Positions 32,314-41,331 of a stretch of 64,000 nt of DNA are shown here, piece by piece. The position numbers were made by a program, and so were the translations under genes. The stretch's first letter is position 1. Each line of letters begins with the position of its first letter. The stretch comes from Leeuwenhoekiella blandensis MED217 (lineage in GTDB: Bacteria > Bacteroidota > Bacteroidia > Flavobacteriales > Flavobacteriaceae), in the NCBI RefSeq assembly GCF_000152985.1, contig NZ_CH672395.1:599849-663848 (forward strand), written 5' to 3'. The notes beneath the pieces were generated by a model. The model was not told the DNA's origin and made no database searches. It saw only the letters and a list, made by a program, of their open reading frames with translations.

Positions 32314-34545
32314 ATGAATTATTTAAAAGTTGCTTTGTTCGTCGCATTATGCTTCGGTTTTGTGGCAACTGCGCAGCAAAAGGATTACACCCAATATGTT
32401 AACCCATTTATAGGTACTTCTAATTTTGGAGCTACCCATCCGGGAGCGATCGCTCCGCGCGGGATGGCGAGTGTTTCGCCATTTAACGTTGCTGGGCCTC
32501 AAAATGTACTGGAAAAAGACAGCCGCTGGTTGTCTAACCCTTATGTGAACGAGAATACCTTTTTAACCGGTTTCAGTCACCTTAATATGAGTGGTGTGGG
32601 CTGTCCTGATCTAGGCGTGATTTTGAGTATGCCCACTACAGGCGAACTCAAAACAGCGCATTTAGAGTATGGTACGACCTATAAAAACGAAGAAGCAAAA
32701 CCGGGATATTATTCGGTTGACTTAGATAAATATGATGTCAAAACCGAACTCACCGCAAGCACGCGCGTGGGTGTGAGCAGGTATAGTTTTCCTGCCGGAA
32801 AGGCCAATCTTTTATTGAATTTAGGCCTTGGTCTTACTAACGAACACGGTGCGATGCTTAAGTTCAATTCACCTACAGAGATTGAAGGCTACCGTATGGT
32901 AGGTTCGTTTTGTTATAATAATGCTGAAAGTGCCTATCCGGTATATTTTGTTGCGCGCATTTCTGAAGCACCACAAAATTTTGGTATTTGGGATAAACCG
33001 GCAACCTATGAAGGTGTAGAAGCGCAGTGGATGGGTTATAACGGAAAGACGCGTCTCAAAGAGCAATTTATGCGTGAAGTGGTGGGAGATAGTATTGGCG
33101 CTTATGTGCAGTATGATTTTGAAAAGCCTACGCAGGTCGTGATGAAAATCGGCGTTTCTTATGTGAGCATAGCAAACGCACGTGAGAATCTTGATAAAGA
33201 AGTGGGCGATGCATCTTTTGACGAGGTGTATGAGCAAACCAAAAAAGCATGGAATGATAAATTGAGTGTTGTAGAAGTAGAAGGGGATGATGCAGACGAC
33301 AAAACCATTTTCTATACCGGCTTGTATCATACGCAGATAGCGCCAAGTATTTTGAATGACAGTAATGGGGAGTACCCCGCGATGAAAACCCGGGCGACTA
33401 AAAAAACAGACGGTACCCGTTATACGGTGTTTTCGCTATGGGATACCTATCGTAATTACCACCAGTTGATGAGTTTGCTGTATCCGCAGGAGCAATTAGA
33501 TATGGTGAATTCTATGCTTGAGATCTATGATCAAAATGACTGGCTGCCCAAGTGGGAACTTAATGCAACCGAAACTTTTACGATGGTTGGTGATCCGGCA
33601 GCGGTTGTTCTAGCAGATACATACCAAAGAGGAATCACTGATTTTGATGTGGAAAAAGCTTACTCGGCAATGCTAAAAAGTGCTGACGCTAAAGAGAATA
33701 ATCCGTTGCGCCCGGGTATAGCTGAGTACATTGATAAGGGTTATGTAAGTGTCGACTCTGACGTTGCGGGTCCTGTTTCTACCACTCAGGAATATAATAT
33801 TGCAGATTTTAGTATCGCTCAATTGGCTGAAGCGCTAGGAAAAAAAGAAGATGCTAAGCGTTTTACGAAGCGCGCGCTTTCGTATAAAAAACTGTTCAAT
33901 AAAACATCCGGTTTTTTGCAACCTAAAATGTCTGACGGCACTTGGTACGAACCTTTTGATCCTCTTGCCGGTGCTAATTTTACCGAAAATCCGGGCTTTA
34001 TAGAAGGTAATGCGTGGCAATATTTATTTATGCAGCCACACGACATCAAGGGAATGATCAAAATGATGGGTGGTGCAAAAAAGTTTGAGGCAAAGCTCGA
34101 TGCACTTTTTGCGGAAGATCAGTTTGATATGGCTAATGAGCCTGATATTGCGTATCCGTTTTTATACAATTACCTTCCGGGGAAGAGTTATAAGACTCGT
34201 GAAAAAGTAGCTGATTTGATCGATACGTATTTTACTAATAAACCTGCCGGGCTTCCGGGTAACGAAGATACCGGGACGATGAGCGCCTGGCTCATTTATG
34301 CGATGATGGGCTTTTACCCGATGACTCCGGGCGAAGCAACCTATACACTTTCGGCACCACAATTCAACAAGGTTACTATTCATTTGAATTCTGATTTTTA
34401 TGCTAACGACACCTTGGTGATACAAAATGTTTCAGAAAACCCAACAAAGGTCTCTGCTGGTTTTTCAATCGACGGAAAATCTATCAAAAAACAAGCAATC
34501 ACGCATAAAGAATGGGTGAATGCCAGGGAGGTGATTTTTGAGTAA
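32314..34545 (+). CDS. second GH92 alpha-mannosidase-type enzyme, exported
   Basis: A 743-residue GH92 protein with an ordinary signal peptide (FVATAQQ, to about residue 21), unlike the lipoprotein at 22368. Hallmarks are QYVNPFIGTSNFGATHPGA near the N-terminus, SLWDTYRNYHQL near 377, and GNEDTGTMSAW at about 649-659. It is only distantly similar to the first GH92, so the two probably cut different mannose linkages or substrates. It starts 16 bp after the GH20 gene. The end is followed by a perfect palindrome. Confidence 0.92.
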   Translation: MNYLKVALFVALCFGFVATAQQKDYTQYVNPFIGTSNFGATHPGAIAPRGMASVSPFNVAGPQNVLEKDSRWLSNPYVNENTFLTGFSHLNMSGVGCPDLGVILSMPTTGELKTAHLEYGTTYKNEEAKPGYYSVDLDKYDVKTELTASTRVGVSRYSFPAGKANLLLNLGLGLTNEHGAMLKFNSPTEIEGYRMVGSFCYNNAESAYPVYFVARISEAPQNFGIWDKPATYEGVEAQWMGYNGKTRLKEQFMREVVGDSIGAYVQYDFEKPTQVVMKIGVSYVSIANARENLDKEVGDASFDEVYEQTKKAWNDKLSVVEVEGDDADDKTIFYTGLYHTQIAPSILNDSNGEYPAMKTRATKKTDGTRYTVFSLWDTYRNYHQLMSLLYPQEQLDMVNSMLEIYDQNDWLPKWELNATETFTMVGDPAAVVLADTYQRGITDFDVEKAYSAMLKSADAKENNPLRPGIAEYIDKGYVSVDSDVAGPVSTTQEYNIADFSIAQLAEALGKKEDAKRFTKRALSYKKLFNKTSGFLQPKMSDGTWYEPFDPLAGANFTENPGFIEGNAWQYLFMQPHDIKGMIKMMGGAKKFEAKLDALFAEDQFDMANEPDIAYPFLYNYLPGKSYKTREKVADLIDTYFTNKPAGLPGNEDTGTMSAWLIYAMMGFYPMTPGEATYTLSAPQFNKVTIHLNSDFYANDTLVIQNVSENPTKVSAGFSIDGKSIKKQAITHKEWVNAREVIFE

Positions 34546-34559
34546 GATGCTCAATATAT

Positions 34560-34585
34560 TTTGCAATTTGATAACAAATTGCAAA
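34560..34585. repeat. perfect 11-bp palindrome with 4-bp centre
   Basis: TTTGCAATTTG (34560-34570) and CAAATTGCAAA (34575-34585) are exact inverted copies around ATAA. The sequence lies 15 bp after the GH92 stop and about 190 bp before nagB. It has no T run and is AT-rich, so an operator or an mRNA-end hairpin fits better than a terminator. The rest of the 231-bp gap shows no gene. Confidence 0.5.
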
Positions 34586-34776
34586 TACCAGAGCCCTGCA
34601 ATTGATGTTATTTAGCTTCTTACAGCCGTTGTCTATCGAATCTTTTTTGAAATAGTTAAGAAAATTGGGAATTTCATCCTTAGAAAGCTAGATATTGTAG
34701 CGCGGTGATGTAGAAATTTCAAAAAAAGTTAGCTTTTCTAAACATTTTTAAAGTCAGCAAAACTCATTCAGTAGAT

Positions 34777-36708
34777 ATGGATTTACAGGTTAAAGATTCA
34801 GCATTGATCAAATATGAACCCGCGGGAAAGTTTGAAGAAACGCGTTTTGAAAAGATACACAACATCAGCTTTCAGAATGCTACCGATGCATCAGTGATCG
34901 TAGCGCAGGAAATTGCAGATTTAATAAAAAGCAAGGAAGCTGCAGGTGAAAAGTGTGTTTTAGGCCTTGCCACAGGTTCTTCCCCAATTAACGTTTACGC
35001 AGAACTTGTGCGTATGCATCAGGAAGAAGGCTTGAGCTTTAAAAATGTAATCACTTTTAATCTTGACGAATACTGGCCAATGGATAAGTCAGACGTGCAA
35101 AGTTATCATTACTTTATGCACGAGCATTTATTCAATCACGTGGACATTCCTGCAGATCAGGTGAACATCCCTGATGGGACGATCTCTCAAGAAGAGATCA
35201 AGCCGTTTTGTATCGCTTACGAAGAAAAAATTAAAGCTGCCGGAGGACTCGATTTTCAACTTTTGGGAATTGGTAGAACCGGTCATATTGGTTTTAACGA
35301 ACCGGGGTCGCACTTTAATAGTGGAACCCGAATGATCACCCTAGATTATCTAACCCGTGCTGATGCTTCAGGAGCTTTTAGAGGTTTGTCTAATGTGCCT
35401 AAAAAAGCGATCACAATGGGGATCAATACGGTACTTGGCGCTAAGCGAATTGTACTTTTAGGATGGGGGCAAAATAAAGCTGAGATCTTAAAAGAGACCA
35501 TTGAAGGTGAGATTTCTTCACACGTTCCGGCGACTTATCTTCAGGAGCACGAAAATACCACATTTGTGCTTGACGACGCAGCTGCTTCTGAATTAACCCG
35601 AGTGAAAACTCCGTGGTTAGTGGGTACTTGTGATTGGACTAAAGAATTGACTGCAAAAGCAGTGTTTTGGCTTTGCCAAAAAGTAAATAAAACGATTTTA
35701 AGTCTTACCGATAAAGATTATAATGACAACGGAATGTCAGACCTATTGGCGCTTCAAGGTTCTGCGTATAATCTCAATATCGAAATGTTTAACAAGCTGC
35801 AGCACACCATTACCGGATGGCCGGGTGGTAAGCCGGGAGCTGATGATACTAACAGACCAGAGCGTGCAACCCCAGAGAAAAAACGCGTGATTATTTTTAG
35901 TCCGCACCCTGATGATGATGTGATCTCTATGGGAGGTACTTTTGACCGTCTGGTAGAACAAGGGCACGAGGTGCATATCGCTTATCAAACTTCTGGAAAC
36001 ATCGCAGTTTCAGATCACGAGGCTTTGAAGTTTGCCGAAGTTGCAGCCCAAATTGGTAACGGAGATAAAGAAAAATTTGCTGCAATTGCAGAGCAAATAA
36101 AAAACAAACAACGTAACGAGATCGATCCGGTTGAAGTACGCCAGTTAAAAGGAATCATCAGACGCTGCGAATCACTAGGAGCAACCCGTTTTGAAGGTGT
36201 TGCTGATGAGCACGTACACTTTTTAGATCTTCCGTTTTACGAAACAGGAGGAATTAAAAAGAATCCCATGTCGCAAGATGATGTGGATATTGTAAATGAA
36301 CTAATCGCGAACGTTAAACCGCATCAAATCTATGCTGCGGGAGATCTTGCAGATCCGCACGGAACGCATAAAGTATGTTTAAATATTATATTTGAATCGC
36401 TTGAGCAACTTAAGGGCGAGGCGTATATGAACGACTGCTGGGTGTGGTTATACCGCGGCGCGTGGCACGAGTTTGAAATGCACGAGATCGAGATGGCAGT
36501 TCCTATGAGCCCTGATCAGGTGCTGAAAAAGAGACAGGCCATTTTCTATCACCAATCACAAAAAGATGGTGTGATGTTTCAAGGAGAAGACCTGCGAGAA
36601 TTTTGGGTGCGTGCAGAAGATCGAAATAAAGAAACTGCTAGTAAGTACAGAGCTTTAGGTCTTGCCGAATATGCAGCGATGGAAGCATTTATGCGTTATC
36701 ATTTTTAA
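34777..36708 (+). CDS. nagB: glucosamine-6-phosphate deaminase fused to a PIG-L/LmbE deacetylase-like domain
   Basis: A 643-residue cytoplasmic fusion. Residues about 20-290 are NagB: GLATGSSP (63-70), LDEYW (96-100) and GRTGHIGFNEPGS (166-178, H170). It turns glucosamine-6-phosphate into fructose-6-phosphate and ammonia. Residues about 370-640 are a PIG-L-type metal-dependent deacetylase domain, starting IIFSPHPDDDVISMGG. Such fusions of about 640 residues are usual in Bacteroidota. The second domain might supply deacetylated substrate. The gene lies between the hexosaminidase/mannosidase operon and the second SSS symporter, where released GlcNAc would be used. Confidence 0.93.
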   Translation: MDLQVKDSALIKYEPAGKFEETRFEKIHNISFQNATDASVIVAQEIADLIKSKEAAGEKCVLGLATGSSPINVYAELVRMHQEEGLSFKNVITFNLDEYWPMDKSDVQSYHYFMHEHLFNHVDIPADQVNIPDGTISQEEIKPFCIAYEEKIKAAGGLDFQLLGIGRTGHIGFNEPGSHFNSGTRMITLDYLTRADASGAFRGLSNVPKKAITMGINTVLGAKRIVLLGWGQNKAEILKETIEGEISSHVPATYLQEHENTTFVLDDAAASELTRVKTPWLVGTCDWTKELTAKAVFWLCQKVNKTILSLTDKDYNDNGMSDLLALQGSAYNLNIEMFNKLQHTITGWPGGKPGADDTNRPERATPEKKRVIIFSPHPDDDVISMGGTFDRLVEQGHEVHIAYQTSGNIAVSDHEALKFAEVAAQIGNGDKEKFAAIAEQIKNKQRNEIDPVEVRQLKGIIRRCESLGATRFEGVADEHVHFLDLPFYETGGIKKNPMSQDDVDIVNELIANVKPHQIYAAGDLADPHGTHKVCLNIIFESLEQLKGEAYMNDCWVWLYRGAWHEFEMHEIEMAVPMSPDQVLKKRQAIFYHQSQKDGVMFQGEDLREFWVRAEDRNKETASKYRALGLAEYAAMEAFMRYHF

Positions 36709-36755
36709 GTTGAAAATAGCCAAAAAAGAACTTTAACGTAAACGAATATTCATCT

Positions 36756-38576
36756 ATGGTAGCTTTAGAAACACTTGATTATGCCATTATCATTGGCTTT
36801 TTTGCAACAACCCTGATTGTCGGACTTCTCGTTGCAAAAAAATCAGGTAAAAGCTCTTCTGAATATTTTCTTTCAGGCAGAAACATGCCGTGGTGGTTGT
36901 TAGGGGTCTCTATGGTGGCCACAACTTTTTCTACCGATACGCCTAACTTGGTTACTGATATTGTGCGTAATCAAGGCGTAAGCGGTAACTGGGTTTGGTG
37001 GGCATTTTTGATCACCGGTTTACTTACTGTTTTTGTCTATGCAAAACTCTGGAGAAAGTCTGAAGTCAACACCGATATCGAGTTTTATGAATTACGCTAC
37101 GGCGGAAAACCAGCGAAGTTTTTACGTGGTTTTCGAGCAGTGTATTTAGGTGTGATTTTCAACGTAATGGCGATGAGTGCAGTAACACTAGCCGCTATTA
37201 AAATCGGGCAAATTATGCTTGGTTTAACACCGTTAGAAACCATAGGATATGCCGGATTGGTTACCGTGATCTTTAGTACGATAGGAGGGTTTAAAGGAGT
37301 TGTTTATACCGATTTTATTCTCTTTTTTGCTGCAATGGCAGGTGGTATTGGCGCAGCATATTACTGTGTGAATCTCCCAGAAGTTGGTGGGATGGAAGGC
37401 CTAATGGCGAATGAAGCGGTTATTAACAAAATAAATATACTTCCTGATTTTAATGATACTACGACCTTGATCTCACTGTTGATTATCCCGCTTGCGGTAC
37501 AGTGGTGGAGCGCTTGGTATCCAGGTGCAGAACCTGGTGGAGGTGGTTACATTGCGCAGCGTATGCTTGCGGCTAAAGATGAGAATCACGCGATTGGAGC
37601 AACCTTTTTCTTTAATGCTTTGCACTATGCGTTGCGTCCTTGGCCGTGGATCTTAGTAGCCTTAGCTTCAATTGTAGTATATCCTGATATTGCAAGCATT
37701 CACGAGGCATTTCCCAATATTGTGGAAAGTAAATTAGGTGATGATTTGGCGTATTCTGCTATGTTGACCAAACTACCAAGCGGATTGTTAGGCTTGGTGA
37801 TGGCGTCACTGATCGCAGCCTATATGTCAACAATTTCAACGCATTTGAACTGGGGTTCATCGTACGTAGTAAATGACTTTTACGCGCGCTATGTCAAACC
37901 GAAAGCCTCTCAAAAAGAGCTGGTAAATGTAGGCCGAATTTCAACAGTATTGTTGATGGTGGTAAGTTCAGGGGTTGCGTTACTGTTGACTAATGCATAT
38001 CAACTCTTCAACATTATCTTGATGTTTGGAGCAGGTACTGGATTGATATTTATTCTACGCTGGTTTTGGTGGAGAATCAACGCGTGGAGTGAGATCTCTG
38101 CAATGTTCTCATCAGGAATTATTTCCATTCTTTTCAACTTTACGTCTTTAGGAGTGGTGCTCTTTGGTACCGCCGAAGCAGATGGTATTTTGCCTAATTG
38201 GTCAACCTATCCTGTTGTAGTGCTTTTAACTTCAATTGTTTGGTTAGCAGTTACCTTCTTGACGCGCCCTGAAAAGGATAAAACCTTATTTGATTTTTAT
38301 AAACAAACACAACCCGGTGGTCCCGGTTGGGAGAAAATTATTATTAAAGCACGTGCCCAAGGTGTTGCTTTAGTGACCAACAATCAAAAATGGTCTGTTC
38401 CTGCGGGTATTTTAGCCACATTGGTAGGTTGTGTCACAATATATGGTGCGCTTTTTAGCACCGGATACTGGATTTACGGGTATTATACCCAAGCCAGCAT
38501 CCTAACGTTACTCACGCTGATTGCAACCATAGCCCTGGTGAAGCTATGGCAGCGCATAAAAACGAGAGTTTTTTGA
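36756..38576 (+). CDS. sodium:solute (SSS) symporter, second copy
   Basis: A 606-residue inner-membrane protein of the SSS family with about 14 hydrophobic segments. It begins LDYAIIIGFFATTLIVGLLVAKKSGKSSSEYFLSGR and contains GLVMASLIAAYMSTISTHLNWGSS in the second half. It differs clearly from the symporter at 24625. Its place 47 bp after nagB suggests an amino sugar such as GlcNAc as cargo; this is inferred from context. A strong terminator follows. Confidence 0.92.
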   Translation: MVALETLDYAIIIGFFATTLIVGLLVAKKSGKSSSEYFLSGRNMPWWLLGVSMVATTFSTDTPNLVTDIVRNQGVSGNWVWWAFLITGLLTVFVYAKLWRKSEVNTDIEFYELRYGGKPAKFLRGFRAVYLGVIFNVMAMSAVTLAAIKIGQIMLGLTPLETIGYAGLVTVIFSTIGGFKGVVYTDFILFFAAMAGGIGAAYYCVNLPEVGGMEGLMANEAVINKINILPDFNDTTTLISLLIIPLAVQWWSAWYPGAEPGGGGYIAQRMLAAKDENHAIGATFFFNALHYALRPWPWILVALASIVVYPDIASIHEAFPNIVESKLGDDLAYSAMLTKLPSGLLGLVMASLIAAYMSTISTHLNWGSSYVVNDFYARYVKPKASQKELVNVGRISTVLLMVVSSGVALLLTNAYQLFNIILMFGAGTGLIFILRWFWWRINAWSEISAMFSSGIISILFNFTSLGVVLFGTAEADGILPNWSTYPVVVLLTSIVWLAVTFLTRPEKDKTLFDFYKQTQPGGPGWEKIIIKARAQGVALVTNNQKWSVPAGILATLVGCVTIYGALFSTGYWIYGYYTQASILTLLTLIATIALVKLWQRIKTRVF

Positions 38577-38911
38577 GTTTTTTTAAATTGTTTCTGGTGA
38601 AAAGGGTGCTCGCAAAAGCACCCTTTTTTTGTTTAAGCGCAGACCTGCTTTGGGATTAACTTCAAACTAATTTAATATTTAATTTTTAAATCAAGTACAA
38701 CGTTTTCAAAGGCTGGAGGCGATTACACCTACTTTACAAACATTTAAAAAAATCTTAATATTTAGCGTTACTAAGCTACGTTCAGCGGTTATTCAGCGAT
38801 TATTTTTCAAATCTGTTTAATGTTCTTTTAGTTTTAAAAAGCTTATTGTTGAAATTCTAACGTAAAGTTTGCGTTTTTCACAAAGCGATACCAAAATTGA
38901 TAAAGAACCTT
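38577..38911. other. 335-bp intergenic region before the GH3 gene
   Basis: No gene is visible. It holds the terminator at 38601-38630 and a tandem direct repeat TTCAGCGGTTA / TTCAGCGATTA at 38781-38804, about 110 bp before the GH3 start. The rest is AT-rich. The next operon must start here, but no full -33/-7 promoter was found. Confidence 0.5.
38601..38630 (+). terminator. rho-independent terminator after the second SSS symporter
   Basis: A 10-bp stem AAAGGGTGCT (38601-38610) / AGCACCCTTT (38617-38626) with a 6-nt loop runs straight into seven T. It lies 24 bp after the symporter stop and separates the nagB part of the locus from the GH3 operon. Confidence 0.88.
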
Positions 38912-41323
38912 ATGTGTTATATTTATTTGAAGAAGTTGTTTGCCACTGTGTTCGTGCTTGTTTTCGCAGTGGCGCAGCTTTGCGCTCAAGAAGAAGTGCC
39001 TGCAAATGCAGTCTATAAGAATGCGCAGGCGCCAATAGAAGATCGCGTTACCGATCTCGTAGAGCGTATGACCATCGAAGAAAAGGTAGGACAACTCACC
39101 ACACTTTTGGGATGGAAAATGTACACAAAAACTGGTAATTCAGTTAAAGCCAGTGAGGCTTTAAAAGAGGCGATTGCCATTCAAAAAATAGGCGCTCTTT
39201 GGGGCGTGATGCGTGCCGATCCTTGGACGCAAAAAACTTTGTCAAATGGGCTGAATCCGGAACTCGCTGCAAAAGCGACTAACGCCATTCAAAAAGTTGC
39301 TGTCGAAGAAAGCCGATTAGGAATCCCATTATTTCTGGCGGAAGAAGCGATGCACGGCCATATGGCTATTGGGACTACCGAATTTCCATCAGCTATCGGT
39401 CAGGCGAGTACCTTTAATCCGCAATTGAATAAAAAAATGGGAGCGGCAGTTGCAAAAGAATTGCGCGCTCAAGGTGCCCACATCGGTTACGGGCCTATTT
39501 TAGATTTAGCACGTGAACCGCGTTGGTCTCGGGTAGAAGAGACCTTCGGCGAAGATCCTTATTTGATTTCTGAAATGGGATTGGGTGTCATCGAAGGCTT
39601 TCAAGGTGAAGGAATAGAAAATCCTGAAAGTGTAATTTCTACTTTAAAGCATTTTGCTGCATACGGCGTTTCAGAAGGTGGTCACAACGGTGGTGCAGTA
39701 CATATTGGGCAACGCGAACTCATGCAAGATTATATGTATCCGTTTAAAAAAGCAATCGATGCTGGTGTGCTTTCTGTAATGACGGCGTACAGTTCGGTTG
39801 ATGGAATTCCGAGTACTTCAAACAAAGCCTTGCTTACCGGTTTATTGCGCGAGCAATGGGGTTTTGAAGGGTTTGTGGTCTCAGACTTAGCAAGCATCGA
39901 AGGTATTAAAGGTGATCATCACGCGGCTGCAACTTTTGAGGATGCTGCTGCCTTAGCGATGAACGCCGGTGTAGATGCAGATTTAGGCGGAAATGGTTTT
40001 GATGATGAATTGCTCAACGCTTTTAAAAATGGAAAAGTTTCTGAAGCGCGCTTAGACGAAGCCGTAAAATATGTATTGCGTTTAAAGTTTAAAATGGGGC
40101 TTTTTGAAAATCCGTATGTAGAAGAAAAGGCGCCTAAAAAAGTGGTGCGTAGCGCGGCACATATTGCGATCGCAAAAGAAATGGCGCTGGAAGGCGTGAC
40201 CTTACTTAAAAATGAGAATGGGTTGCTTCCGCTTTCTAAAGAGCTTAAAAAAATTGCAGTGATCGGTCCTAACGCTGATATGATGTATAATCAATTAGGC
40301 GACTATACTGCACCACAAGAACCCGAATTTATCGTAACGCCTCTGGAAGGAATTCGTGCCAAAATGCCAAAGGCTGAAATCACTTATGTAAAAGGAACAG
40401 CCATTCGCGATACCACTCAAACTGATATTCCTGCGGCGGTTGCAGCGGCCAAAAGCGCTGAAGTAGCTATTGTGGTGCTCGGTGGTTCTAGCGCTCGTGA
40501 TTTTAAAACAGAATACTTAGAGACGGGTGCAGCGACCGTTTCCTCAAAAGAGGATCAAGTTTTAAGTGATATGGAAAGTGGAGAAGGTTATGACCGTTCT
40601 ACTTTAGATCTTATGGGAAAACAATTAGAGCTTTTACAGGCGGTAGAAGCGACAGGAACTCCCACAATATTAGTGTTGATTACCGGCAGACCTTTGTTGA
40701 TCAATTGGCCTGCCAAACACATTCCTGCGATCATAGACACGTGGTATCCCGGCTCACAGGGAGGTCACGCGCTGGCAGATGTTTTATTTGGTGATTATAA
40801 TCCGGCGGGGCGTTTGCCGGTCTCGATCCCAAAATCGGTAGGGCAATCTCCGGTGTATTATAACCACTGGTGGCCTAAACGCCGAGATTATGTTGAAGAA
40901 ACTTCGGCACCATTATATGCTTTTGGTCACGGCTTGAGCTATACCACTTTTGACTATTCAGATTTGAAAATTTCGCAAAGCGGAAATGCTACAAACACAA
41001 CCATTGAAGTTTCGGTTGAAGTTACAAATACCGGAGATCGGGATGGAGACGAAGTCGTTCAACTGTACCTGAGCGATGTGGTGAGTAGCGTGGTCACTCC
41101 GGTAAAACAATTACGCGGATTTGAACGCATTCATTTGGACAAAGGCGAAAGCAAAACAGTGACTTTTATCTTAACACCGGCAGAATTAGCGCTGTTTGAT
41201 GCCGAAATGAATCATGTAGCCGAAGCCGGCGAATTTGAAGTTCAATTAGGAGCTTCTTCTCAAGATATTAGACTTAAAGAACGTTTTGAACTTTCAGAAT
41301 CTATACAACTTACTAACAACTAA
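38912..41323 (+). CDS. GH3 beta-glycosidase, exported
   Basis: The start at ATG 38912 (803 residues) was preferred over a TTG five codons earlier. A signal peptide ends at QLCAQE (about residue 26). The GH3 N-terminal barrel carries the nucleophile D325 in FVVSDLASIEGI. The second alpha/beta domain (about 405-640) and a C-terminal fibronectin-III-like domain (about 690-780, GDEVVQLYL) follow. Layout matches periplasmic beta-glucosidase/xylosidase types. Within this locus it may act on glycan-derived beta-linked sugars; the exact sugar cannot be told. Confidence 0.92.
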   Translation: MCYIYLKKLFATVFVLVFAVAQLCAQEEVPANAVYKNAQAPIEDRVTDLVERMTIEEKVGQLTTLLGWKMYTKTGNSVKASEALKEAIAIQKIGALWGVMRADPWTQKTLSNGLNPELAAKATNAIQKVAVEESRLGIPLFLAEEAMHGHMAIGTTEFPSAIGQASTFNPQLNKKMGAAVAKELRAQGAHIGYGPILDLAREPRWSRVEETFGEDPYLISEMGLGVIEGFQGEGIENPESVISTLKHFAAYGVSEGGHNGGAVHIGQRELMQDYMYPFKKAIDAGVLSVMTAYSSVDGIPSTSNKALLTGLLREQWGFEGFVVSDLASIEGIKGDHHAAATFEDAAALAMNAGVDADLGGNGFDDELLNAFKNGKVSEARLDEAVKYVLRLKFKMGLFENPYVEEKAPKKVVRSAAHIAIAKEMALEGVTLLKNENGLLPLSKELKKIAVIGPNADMMYNQLGDYTAPQEPEFIVTPLEGIRAKMPKAEITYVKGTAIRDTTQTDIPAAVAAAKSAEVAIVVLGGSSARDFKTEYLETGAATVSSKEDQVLSDMESGEGYDRSTLDLMGKQLELLQAVEATGTPTILVLITGRPLLINWPAKHIPAIIDTWYPGSQGGHALADVLFGDYNPAGRLPVSIPKSVGQSPVYYNHWWPKRRDYVEETSAPLYAFGHGLSYTTFDYSDLKISQSGNATNTTIEVSVEVTNTGDRDGDEVVQLYLSDVVSSVVTPVKQLRGFERIHLDKGESKTVTFILTPAELALFDAEMNHVAEAGEFEVQLGASSQDIRLKERFELSESIQLTNN

Positions 41324-41331
41324 CAATACTT

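Noticed and set aside
32869-33330. 153-codon minus-strand open frame inside the second GH92 gene
   Set aside because: It lies fully antisense to a well-supported enzyme gene and shows Cys/His/Ile-rich shadow composition.
34560-34585. A rho-independent terminator after the second GH92 gene
   Set aside because: The stem is AT-rich and no T run follows on either strand.
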